Positions 57,336 to 64,000 of a stretch of DNA of 64,000 bases are shown piece after piece; the first letter of the stretch is position 1; each line of letters opens with the position of its first letter. The position numbers and the translations under genes are program-made. The DNA is taken from NCBI GenBank assembly GCA_039028795.1, contig JBCCHJ010000002.1:62001-126000 (forward strand), given 5' to 3'. The notes under the pieces are model-generated. The model was given only the letters and a program-made list of their open reading frames with translations, did no database searches and was not told the DNA's origin. This stretch comes from Thermohalobaculum sp039028795. Lineage in GTDB: Bacteria > Pseudomonadota > Alphaproteobacteria > Rhodobacterales > Rhodobacteraceae.

Positions 57336-58394
57336 TTGGCCCAAATCTCCGCCGACCGCCTTGTGATACGCCGCCCGGACGATTGGCACCTGCATCTTCG
57401 CGACGGCGATATGTTGAAGGGCGTGATCGGATGGTCGGCAGATCATATCGGCAGGGCAATCATTATGCCGAACCTTATTCCGCCGGTTGTCACATCCTCC
57501 GACGCGCAGGCTTACAAGGATCGCATAAAGGCTGCATTGCCCGAGGGTTCTGGTTTTGATCCGCTGATGACCTTGTACCTTACGGAAGCGACGGATCCGA
57601 TTGATGTCGCGGCCGCTGCGATGGATGGCTTAGTACACGCGGTGAAGCTCTACCCAGCTGGGGCAACGACCAATTCAGAGAGCGGCGTTCGGGATTTCGA
57701 GCGGGTCGTACCTGTCTTGGAGAAGATGGCCGAGGTCGGGTTACCGCTCTGCGTACATGGCGAAGTGACAGACGCGGAAATCGACATCTTCGATCGCGAG
57801 GCAGTGTTCATCGACCGCATTCTGGACCCGTTGCGCCGCCGCGTGCCGGGTCTTCGTGTGATTATGGAACATGTGACCACGAAAGACGGCGTGGATTATG
57901 TCCGATCTGAAGCCACGGGTCTGGCGGCAACGCTGACGACCCACCACTTGATTATCAACCGTAACCACATCCTGGCCGGTGGCATCAGGCCGCATTACTA
58001 CTGCCTACCTATTGCGAAGCGGGAAGAACACCGCCTGGCCTTGGTCGAGGCCGCCACATCGGGCGATACGCGGTTCTTCACCGGGACGGACAGCGCGCCT
58101 CATATGGATTCGCTGAAAGAGCATTCATGTGGATGCGCTGGTTGCTTCACCGCGCCGAATTCGATCGCCTGCATGGCGCATGTCTTCGAGGCTGCAGAAG
58201 CCTTGGACAAGCTGGAGGCCTTCGCTTCGCTGAACGGTCCGGCGTTTTATGGACTGCCGCCAAATGACGATCAGATTGCACTGGTTCGGCATGATGCGCC
58301 GGTGGCCTATCCCGACAAAATCGAAACCGGGGCCGGGCCAGTCACGGTCTTCGATCCCGGCTTTGATATTTATTGGCAGATCGAGGGGCTCTGA
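57336..58394 (+). CDS. pyrC: Dihydroorotase (type II)
   Basis: Zinc metalloenzyme that cyclises carbamoyl-aspartate to dihydroorotate; 352 residues. The metal-binding HLHLRDGDML is near residue 18-27; VKLYPAGATTNS carries the carboxylated Lys. HGEVTDAEIDIFDRE, MEHVTTKDGV and FFTGTDSAPH supply the remaining ligands. It begins at TTG 57336 with AAAGGA upstream; there is no earlier ATG and the first internal one lies past the HxH motif. Its stop overlaps the start of pyrE. Confidence 0.96.
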   Translation: MAQISADRLVIRRPDDWHLHLRDGDMLKGVIGWSADHIGRAIIMPNLIPPVVTSSDAQAYKDRIKAALPEGSGFDPLMTLYLTEATDPIDVAAAAMDGLVHAVKLYPAGATTNSESGVRDFERVVPVLEKMAEVGLPLCVHGEVTDAEIDIFDREAVFIDRILDPLRRRVPGLRVIMEHVTTKDGVDYVRSEATGLAATLTTHHLIINRNHILAGGIRPHYYCLPIAKREEHRLALVEAATSGDTRFFTGTDSAPHMDSLKEHSCGCAGCFTAPNSIACMAHVFEAAEALDKLEAFASLNGPAFYGLPPNDDQIALVRHDAPVAYPDKIETGAGPVTVFDPGFDIYWQIEGL

Positions 58395-59089
58395 TGACAC
58401 GGACACTAACAGTCGACAAAGCAGCCATTGGCCGCCAGGTCGCACGCATGTTGCTGGAAATCGAAGCCGTGCACTTCCGGTCAGAGCCGCCCTACAAACT
58501 GACCTCTGGTCTGGCCAGCCCGGTCTATATCGATTGTCGCAAGCTGATCTCTTACCCACGAATCCGGTCGGCCTGCATGGACCACGCCTGCGCTGTCCTG
58601 GCGGATGCGGCAGGCTTTGAACGCTTCAATGCCGTGGCAGGGGGCGAGACCGCGGGCATCCCTTTCGCAGCGTGGATCGCCGAACGTCTGGGCCTGCCCA
58701 TGCAGTATGTCCGCAAGAAACCCAAAGGATTCGGCCGCGACGCCCGAATTGAGGGAGACATCAAGGACGGCCAACGCGTCTTGCTGGTCGAAGATCTGAC
58801 GACGGACGGAGGGTCTAAGGTCAACTTCGTCAACGCGATTAGAGAAGCGGGTGCCGAGTGCGCGCATACCGTCGTCGTATTCTATTACGACATCTTTCCG
58901 GATGTTCCCGGAAAGCTGAAAGACCAGGGCATTGACCTTCACTATCTTTGCACCTGGCGCCACGTACTGGAGGAAGCCCGGGCCGGCGAGTATTTCGATC
59001 CGAGCGTGATGGACGAAGTAGAAGTGTTCCTGAACAACCCGCTGGATTGGTCCGCTGCAAACGGCGGAAAGGGCGATATCTCGATCTGA
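58394..59089 (+). CDS. pyrE: Orotate phosphoribosyltransferase
   Basis: Type I phosphoribosyltransferase of 231 residues that makes OMP from orotate and PRPP. The substrate loop KLTSGLASPVYIDCRKL is near residue 35-51, YVRKKPKGFGRDARIEG is the mobile loop, and VLLVEDLTTDGGSKVNF is the PRPP-binding motif. It overlaps pyrC by TGATG, so the two consecutive pathway steps are translated together. It is longer than the E. coli enzyme by about 18 residues, mostly at the C-terminus. Confidence 0.96.
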   Translation: MTRTLTVDKAAIGRQVARMLLEIEAVHFRSEPPYKLTSGLASPVYIDCRKLISYPRIRSACMDHACAVLADAAGFERFNAVAGGETAGIPFAAWIAERLGLPMQYVRKKPKGFGRDARIEGDIKDGQRVLLVEDLTTDGGSKVNFVNAIREAGAECAHTVVVFYYDIFPDVPGKLKDQGIDLHYLCTWRHVLEEARAGEYFDPSVMDEVEVFLNNPLDWSAANGGKGDISI

Positions 59090-59335
59090 AGTGCTTGAAA
59101 ATTCAGACACTTCAGCAACCCAAACTGAGTCGCTGATGACGACCTCAGAGAGATCGTCACCTCACTTGCGGGTTACAGCCTGAATCTGCAGTCGGCGTCG
59201 ATCGTACATTTACCCGACATCATCCCGAGAATCGGCAGACCTTGTCCGCCGGTCATTCCGACACCATATCTGAGCAGCGGTGCCGCTTATGTGGGCCGTG
59301 CAATCGAGGTCGCTTGACGCCAAGGACGCTCTTAA

Positions 59336-59758
59336 ATGTCGCGTATATCTTTTACGTCTCATCCCTTTTTGTTGGGATTCGAACAGCTCGACAAGCTGGT
59401 CGAACGGACGGCAAAAACCGGATCAGACGGCTATCCGCCCTATAATATCGAGCAACGTGCAGACGATGCGTACCGCATTACCTTGGCTGTGGCCGGTTTC
59501 GCGGAAGAGGATCTGTCCATTACCTTGGAAGAAGGGCATCTGGTTGTCCGCGGCAAAGCAGCCGAAGATGGGACTGACCGTGAATTCCTGCATCGCGGCA
59601 TTGCAGCGCGTCAGTTTCAGCGCAGCTTTGTTCTAGCAGAGCATATGGAAGTGACCGAGGCCAGCTTGGACCATGGACTGCTGCATATCGATCTCACACG
59701 CAAGCGGCCCGAACCGGTTATCCGGCAAATTAAAATTGGCAAGAATTCCGACGATTAA
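59336..59758 (+). CDS. Small heat-shock protein (Hsp20/IbpA type)
   Basis: A 140-residue alpha-crystallin-domain chaperone. The N-terminal part (PFLLGFEQLDKLVERTAKT) and the core (YRITLAVAGFAEEDLSITLE, GHLVVRGKA) fit class A sHsps of proteobacteria. The C-terminal IKIGKN lacks a clear IXI motif. AAGGACGCTCTTAA precedes the ATG. It is followed by DUF1150. It probably holds unfolded proteins under heat or oxidative stress. The 246-bp gap in front of it must hold the promoter, but I see no certain sigma-32 sequence. Confidence 0.93.
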   Translation: MSRISFTSHPFLLGFEQLDKLVERTAKTGSDGYPPYNIEQRADDAYRITLAVAGFAEEDLSITLEEGHLVVRGKAAEDGTDREFLHRGIAARQFQRSFVLAEHMEVTEASLDHGLLHIDLTRKRPEPVIRQIKIGKNSDD

Positions 59759-59769
59759 GGAGGCAAACC

Positions 59770-59985
59770 ATGGATCACCCTGTTGTTTCAAAATTCCTGG
59801 ACAAGCAGATTGTGTATGTGCGTGAAGCTGACAAGGAGGATCTGCCCGACGAGTTGAAGTCAGAACCAGGCCCCTTCTTTGCAGTGCATAATCAGGATGG
59901 CACATGTCTGGCGCTGGCAAAGGATCGCGGCATGGCGTTCCACCTGGCGCGCCAGAATGATCTGACACCGGTGAGCGTTCACTGA
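59770..59985 (+). CDS. DUF1150 family protein
   Basis: A 71-residue soluble protein. The pattern YVREADKEDLPDEL then FAVHNQDGTCLALAKDRGMA is typical of DUF1150, which is regularly found next to Hsp20 genes in alphaproteobacteria. TAAGGAGG lies six bases before the ATG, and it is only 11 bp after the Hsp20 stop, so both form an operon. Function unknown; a link to stress chaperone work is suggested by position. Confidence 0.9.
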   Translation: MDHPVVSKFLDKQIVYVREADKEDLPDELKSEPGPFFAVHNQDGTCLALAKDRGMAFHLARQNDLTPVSVH

Positions 59986-60013
59986 TTTTTTGCGGGTCCG
60001 CTGTCGGCGGGTC

Positions 60014-60478
60014 CTAGGCTGCGCGCGATGACGCGATGTCGTTCAGCAGCGCATGCAGCGCCACAGGGTCATCCGAAGATCTCAGCTTTTGGCGCATTTG
60101 CTCGCTGCGCAGTAGGCGGGACACACGTGCCAGCGCGCGCAGGTGGTCGGCACCTGCCTCTTCCGGGGCCAGCAGCGCAAACAGAAGATCAACGCCTTGT
60201 CCGTCCGCAGCTTCGAAATCGACGGGTTTCTGCAGGCGCGCGAATACACCCACGATGCCGTCCAGACCCTCAAGGCGGGTATGGGGGATTGCGACGCCCG
60301 CGCCCATCGCTGTCGAGCCAAGCTTTTCCCGGGCCAACAACCCATCGGTCACCGCACGGCATTCTAAACCGTAAGCATCCGCTGCCTTCCGGCCGATTTC
60401 CTGCAAGGCTTGCTTTGCCCCACTGGCTTTGACGGCCGGAAGAACGGCCTTTGGCGACACGATATCGACGATATCCAT
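60014..60478 (-). CDS. ptsN: Nitrogen-type PTS EIIA protein
   Basis: A 154-residue PTS EIIA domain of the fructose-type family that serves regulation rather than sugar uptake. The phosphorylatable His is in GVAIPHTRLEGLDGIV. The N-terminal MDIVDIVSPKAVLPAVKAS begins the conserved domain, so I chose the ATG at 60478 (GGGTGGAT upstream) over a longer frame that overlaps hpf. It is the last gene in the lptA-lptB-rpoN-hpf-ptsN run, which links K+ and nitrogen regulation. Confidence 0.94.
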   Translation of the reverse strand: MDIVDIVSPKAVLPAVKASGAKQALQEIGRKAADAYGLECRAVTDGLLAREKLGSTAMGAGVAIPHTRLEGLDGIVGVFARLQKPVDFEAADGQGVDLLFALLAPEEAGADHLRALARVSRLLRSEQMRQKLRSSDDPVALHALLNDIASSRAA

Positions 60479-60500
60479 TAATCCACCCAATAGCTCGATC

Positions 60501-61094
60501 TTAGCGCGCGACTGCCACTTCTTGTTCAGCTGGATCCGTCCAGCCGACGGCGCCATCCGCACGTTGATAGACCAGGTTGATTCTGCCGCTCACATCGTGG
60601 CGGAACATCAAAAACGGCCGATCTGCCAATTCCATCTGCATTACGGCTTCACCAACGCTTAATGACTGTACGGTTTCCCTGGTCTCAGCCACGATGACGG
60701 GCTGCAGGGTTTCTGGTTCGTCGAAATCCGCTTCGATCTGCGGAGCCGCAAGCACATAAGACTGCGCGGGCCCTGCGTCAACCGGTGATTTTCGCGAACG
60801 GCTGTGATCCCGGAGGCGGCGTTTGTAACGGCGCAACTGCTTCTCGATCCGGTCTGCGCACTGATCGAAGGCAGCATAGGCATCCTGGCCCCTCCCACTA
60901 GATTGCGCTGATATTCCGGTCGGTAAATGAACGTGGCAATCGCACCGAAAAGCTTTTCCATCGGGCGAAAAAGTCACCGTTACGTCAACCGTACGATCGA
61001 AGTACTTCGACACCGCATTGGCCAGGGTGCTTTCGACATGTCCGGTCAGAGCCGCGCCAATATCAATCTGCTTCCCCTTGACCTGGATATGCAT
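60501..61094 (-). CDS. hpf: Long ribosome hibernation promoting factor
   Basis: A 197-residue long-form HPF that dimerises 70S ribosomes in stationary phase. The N-terminal S30AE domain (about 1-100) reads HIQVKGKQIDIGAALTGHVE, YAAFDQCADRIEKQLRRYKR. The C-terminal dimerisation domain (about 140-195) has AVMQMELADRPFLMFRHDVS and NLVYQRADGAVGWTDP. The start at 61094 is four bases after GGAGG; the ATG three bases earlier is too close. It lies between rpoN and ptsN. Confidence 0.95.
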   Translation of the reverse strand: MHIQVKGKQIDIGAALTGHVESTLANAVSKYFDRTVDVTVTFSPDGKAFRCDCHVHLPTGISAQSSGRGQDAYAAFDQCADRIEKQLRRYKRRLRDHSRSRKSPVDAGPAQSYVLAAPQIEADFDEPETLQPVIVAETRETVQSLSVGEAVMQMELADRPFLMFRHDVSGRINLVYQRADGAVGWTDPAEQEVAVAR

Positions 61095-61359
61095 CATTCC
61101 TCCTTGAAGTCCCGAAGTGGCCGCAAGCTGTGTTGTACCGAATTCAATACTGATCGCGGCGCGCTGACCCTTCCTTCGGGCGCCGCTTGTTAGGTCCCGT
61201 AAACTACGCTGTCAACAGATCGATCTCGGCAGTCTGCGCTCATATATGAACCTTGCCTTCAGAGCAGCCTTTTACATCGATTCGAGGCCGTTCATTCGAG
61301 ACGCAAGCATGCGTCCAAGCATGAACAAGGTCAAGGTTCCGCCGCAGCAGAACGAGGAG

Positions 61360-62850
61360 TTATTGCTCGAGCGCGCGCAGACGACGACGCTCGACGGAAG
61401 ACGGAATTCTTAAGTTTTTCCTATACTTGGCAACGGTTCTTCGTGCCAAATCAATACCCTCTTTTCGCAGGACATCAACAATTGCGTCATCGGACATGAT
61501 GTCGTTCGCTGGCTCTGCCTGAACGAGTTGTTTGATTCGATGGCGCACAGCCGAAGCCGCAACATCACCGTCATCGCCTCCCACGGCATTTGTGAAGAAA
61601 AACTTCAACTCAAAGATGCCCCGATCTGTCGCCATATACTTGTTCGACGTCACGCGACTGACCGTCGATTCGTGCATGCTGATCGCATCGGCGACAGCCT
61701 TAAGCGTCAACGGCTGAAGGCCGGAGATCCCGCCTTCGAAGAATTTTTCTTGCCTGCGCAAAATCTCCGTCGCGACCTTCAGGATCGTGCGCGCGCGTTG
61801 ATCCAGACTTTTGATCAGCCAGCTCGCATTCGCTTGGCAATCTGCCAAATAGGTCTTCGTTTCCGCGCAATCCGTCCCTGAAAACTCTGCCTTATATGTC
61901 CGGTCGATGAGGACGTTCGGCAGGGTGTCCGCATTCAGTTCGATCCGCCAACCGCCCCAGTCCGACCGCGTCAAAACGATATCGGGAACGACAGTCTGCG
62001 CCTGAACGGCTTCGTAGCCCGCGCAGGGGCGCGGGTTCAACGTACGCAGCTCTGCGATCATCTTACCAAGCGTCTGGGCATCTACATCACAAATACTCTG
62101 CAAGCGCTTGAGATCGCCTTTGGCGAGGAGATCCATATGCTCCATTAGCTTGCGCATTTCCGGATTGACCGGTTCCCGTTCAGCCAATTGCAGTGCCAGG
62201 CATTCAGACACATCGCGGGCGCCGACGCCGGTTGGCTCGCAGGCCTGCAGCAGCAGCAGCCCTTCCTCAACCGCGTCCAGCGGCATTTCTAATCGACCGG
62301 CGATGTCCTTCAGAGGTGTCCTCAGATAACCATGTTCATCGATTTCCTCGATCAAATAACGGGCGATCGTCCTGGAGATTTCCTCCGGAGCTGGGATTTG
62401 CCCGACTTGGTTGCGAAGATGCTCGCGCAGGTTTGGCTCTTCAGTCAGACGGTCCTCAAACGGCACACCGTCGAAACCGCCGCCAGATCCTCCGCCAGCA
62501 GCGCCGTAGATTGGGTTAGGACCATCTGAGGGCGCGGTATCATGCAGATGATCGGTCCCCGTATCAAACGTATCTCTTGCAAGGGCGTGATCGTCGACCC
62601 GTGCGTCGATGGCAGGCGGTGTTCCGTCGACCAAATCTGTCGTGCGGACCGGCGGTGGTGGGCCGTCTTCCCGATCCGGTAGAACTTCCGGACTGCCGAG
62701 TTCCAGTAATGGGTTCTTCTCGACCTCTGACTGGACGAAATCAGCGAGTTCCATATTCGACATTGCCAACAGCTTGATCGCCTGCTGCAGCTGGGGTGTC
62801 ATCACCAACTGCTGCGACTGGCGCAGATCTAGCCGTAAGCCGATCGACAT
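61360..62850 (-). CDS. rpoN: RNA polymerase sigma-54 factor
   Basis: Sigma-54 of 496 residues. The N-terminal Gln-rich activator-interacting region (RLDLRQSQQLVMTPQLQQAI) is followed by an acidic linker and the core-binding domain. The C-terminal RpoN box reads RRTVAKYRKNLRIPSSVERR with ARRTVAKYR as its key segment. The start at 62850 follows GGGGTGAT. It is placed between lptB and hpf. Sigma-54 serves nitrogen, motility and transport genes in these bacteria. Confidence 0.97.
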   Translation of the reverse strand: MSIGLRLDLRQSQQLVMTPQLQQAIKLLAMSNMELADFVQSEVEKNPLLELGSPEVLPDREDGPPPPVRTTDLVDGTPPAIDARVDDHALARDTFDTGTDHLHDTAPSDGPNPIYGAAGGGSGGGFDGVPFEDRLTEEPNLREHLRNQVGQIPAPEEISRTIARYLIEEIDEHGYLRTPLKDIAGRLEMPLDAVEEGLLLLQACEPTGVGARDVSECLALQLAEREPVNPEMRKLMEHMDLLAKGDLKRLQSICDVDAQTLGKMIAELRTLNPRPCAGYEAVQAQTVVPDIVLTRSDWGGWRIELNADTLPNVLIDRTYKAEFSGTDCAETKTYLADCQANASWLIKSLDQRARTILKVATEILRRQEKFFEGGISGLQPLTLKAVADAISMHESTVSRVTSNKYMATDRGIFELKFFFTNAVGGDDGDVAASAVRHRIKQLVQAEPANDIMSDDAIVDVLRKEGIDLARRTVAKYRKNLRIPSSVERRRLRALEQ

Positions 62851-62898
62851 GATCACCCCGTATTATCCGCCCCGGGGAAAGGTAGGCGGGATGGGTTA

Positions 62899-63669
62899 CT
62901 AAATTCGGAACCCTTCACCCAGATACACCCGGCGCACATTGGCATCCTCGACCACTTCGTCAGGGGTGCCATCCATTAAGACGCAACCATCATGCAAGAT
63001 GTATGCCCGGTCAATGATTTCCAGTGTTTCCCTCACGTTGTGATCCGTAATGAGAACTCCGATGCCACGGTTTTTCAAATGGCCAACCAAATCGCGAATC
63101 TCACCGACCGCGATGGGGTCGATCCCCGCAAAAGGCTCATCCAGAAGAACGTAAGCCGGGTCCGTCGCCAAGCACCGGGCAATCTCAACCCGCCGCCGTT
63201 CTCCGCCTGACAGGGCCTGTGCGGGCGTCCGCCGCAGGTGCGTGATGGAAAACTCACCCAGCAAGGCATCCAGGCGCCTGGCCCGTTCCAAGCGGTCTTT
63301 TTCAACCAGTTCCAACACCGCCATGATGTTTTCTTCAACGGTCAGCCCGCGAAAGATCGAGGCCTCCTGCGGCAAATATCCCAAGCCCAGCCGCGCCCGG
63401 CGATACATGGGCAGGGGCGATACATCCAGGCCATCCAATTCGATCGTGCCGCTATCAGACTGGATCAAACCTATGATCATGTAAAAGCAGGTTGTCTTAC
63501 CGGCACCGTTCGGGCCCAACAGACCAACGGCCTCGCCCCGGATCAAATTCATCGACACGTCGCGCACAACCGGACGCCGGCGATAGGACTTGCCCAACCC
63601 ACGGACGGCAAGGCCGCCATTGCCATCAATAGCAGACAGGATGGGAGCTTCTGTATGAATAAGAGCCAT
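62899..63669 (-). CDS. lptB: Lipopolysaccharide export ATP-binding protein
   Basis: ABC ATPase of the LptB2FGC complex that powers LPS extraction from the inner membrane; 256 residues. Walker A is LLGPNGAGKTTC (near 49-60), the signature is ALSGGERRRVEIARCLA, and Walker B is YVLLDEPFAGIDP, followed by the H-loop in LITDHNVRE. The start at 63669 lies three bases after the lptA stop and gives the family length plus a short N-terminal extension. It is upstream of rpoN, as usual. Confidence 0.96.
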   Translation of the reverse strand: MALIHTEAPILSAIDGNGGLAVRGLGKSYRRRPVVRDVSMNLIRGEAVGLLGPNGAGKTTCFYMIIGLIQSDSGTIELDGLDVSPLPMYRRARLGLGYLPQEASIFRGLTVEENIMAVLELVEKDRLERARRLDALLGEFSITHLRRTPAQALSGGERRRVEIARCLATDPAYVLLDEPFAGIDPIAVGEIRDLVGHLKNRGIGVLITDHNVRETLEIIDRAYILHDGCVLMDGTPDEVVEDANVRRVYLGEGFRI

Positions 63670-63671
63670 TG

Positions 63672-64000
63672 TCAGTTGGTGCTTTCCAAAGGAACGCACT
63701 TCAGACCAGCGGCCTTGGCTGCGGCCTCTTGCTCTTTCGTACATTTCGGTTTTGCCGCAGCGGCCGGGGCGCTATTGCGCTGAAAGCTAAGACTGACCCG
63801 CCCCTTCATTTTCGCGACGCCCGTGTTCAGATTGATTTCCAGCGATTCCCCGGTCCCGCCACTCTCGCCCTGCGTAAGGACCACGTCTCCCACCATCGTT
63901 ACGATCCCGGACTCGACATCGTACTCAGCGCTATTGCCTTCGGCGGTTTCCGCGCCATTGTTCAAGAAGACATTTCCCTTGGCTTTCAGATTCTTAATCG
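63672..64000 (-). CDS. lptA: Lipopolysaccharide transport periplasmic protein LptA, C-terminal part
   Basis: The gene runs off the right edge, so only the last 108 or so codons are seen. They encode the beta-jellyroll strands of LptA/OstA: IKNLKAKGNVFLNN, AEYDVESGIVTMVGDVVLTQ and LEINLNTGVAKMKGRV. LptA forms the periplasmic bridge for LPS. A C-terminal tail has two cysteines (PKCTKEQ and GLKCVPL). It is followed by lptB after two bases. Confidence 0.88.
   Translation of the reverse strand, partial: IKNLKAKGNVFLNNGAETAEGNSAEYDVESGIVTMVGDVVLTQGESGGTGESLEINLNTGVAKMKGRVSLSFQRNSAPAAAAKPKCTKEQEAAAKAAGLKCVPLESTN

Noticed and set aside
61095..61359. Possible small gene between hpf and rpoN
   Set aside because: No frame with a start signal was convincing; the region probably holds the hpf promoter, and I see no clear terminator for rpoN.

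Overview
The window reads as chromosomal DNA of a Rhodobacterales (Roseobacter-type) alphaproteobacterium. The evidence is a moderately high G+C content, Shine-Dalgarno-led genes with several GTG and TTG starts, and family-typical gene orders: rpsB-tsf with pyrH-frr-uppS-cdsA-dxr-rseP, ilvB/ilvH/ilvC, purE-purK, pyrC-pyrE, lptA-lptB-rpoN-hpf-ptsN, an Hsp20-DUF1150 pair and a tad pilus locus. I saw no tRNA, rRNA, CRISPR array or insertion sequence.

1-16,020: a minus-strand housekeeping block (rpsB, tsf, then pyrH, frr, uppS, cdsA, dxr, rseP) is interrupted between tsf and pyrH by about 9.6 kb of accessory genes. The inserted genes encode a LysR regulator divergent from an unusual SDR, a class IV aminotransferase, a small lipoprotein, an enolase-superfamily protein with altered active-site residues, a ureohydrolase, a zinc alcohol dehydrogenase, a class I aminotransferase and a DDAH-type amidinohydrolase. 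Together they look like a catabolic set for a guanidino or N-substituted arginine compound. The substrate is an inference.

16,500-25,370: a protein with six 47-residue TPR-like repeats is translationally coupled to a GT87-type membrane glycosyltransferase and to miaA. A DegT-type aminotransferase, a Tat-exported multicopper oxidase divergent from a membrane-anchored LuxR-type regulator, and a second LuxR-type regulator follow.

25,370-32,240: the branched-chain amino acid genes. ilvB is preceded by a promoter, a 15-codon leader peptide with Leu-Val-Leu-Val-Ile codons and an intrinsic terminator, which is a classic attenuator layout. A sulfotransferase and the remnant of a related gene separate ilvB from ilvH. 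ilvC and a copper chaperone of the PCu(A)C family follow.

32,240-45,680: a structured intergenic region, a TIGR03084 protein, a secreted esterase, purK-purE, small proteins, a Ca/Na antiporter, a pteridine-reductase-like SDR, an AT-rich intergenic region with a perfect DnaA box, uvrC, pgsA, moaD-moaE, a coiled-coil membrane protein with a large OmpA-like protein, and a glycerophosphodiesterase.

45,665-56,142: a minus-strand tad (Flp pilus) locus in the order flp, cpaB, secretin, OmpA lipoprotein, tadZ, tadA, tadB, tadC, two TadD-like TPR lipoproteins and prepilin peptidase. 56,430-64,000: a lytic transglycosylase, pyrC-pyrE, Hsp20-DUF1150, then the conserved ptsN-hpf-rpoN-lptB-lptA block, with lptA cut by the window edge.
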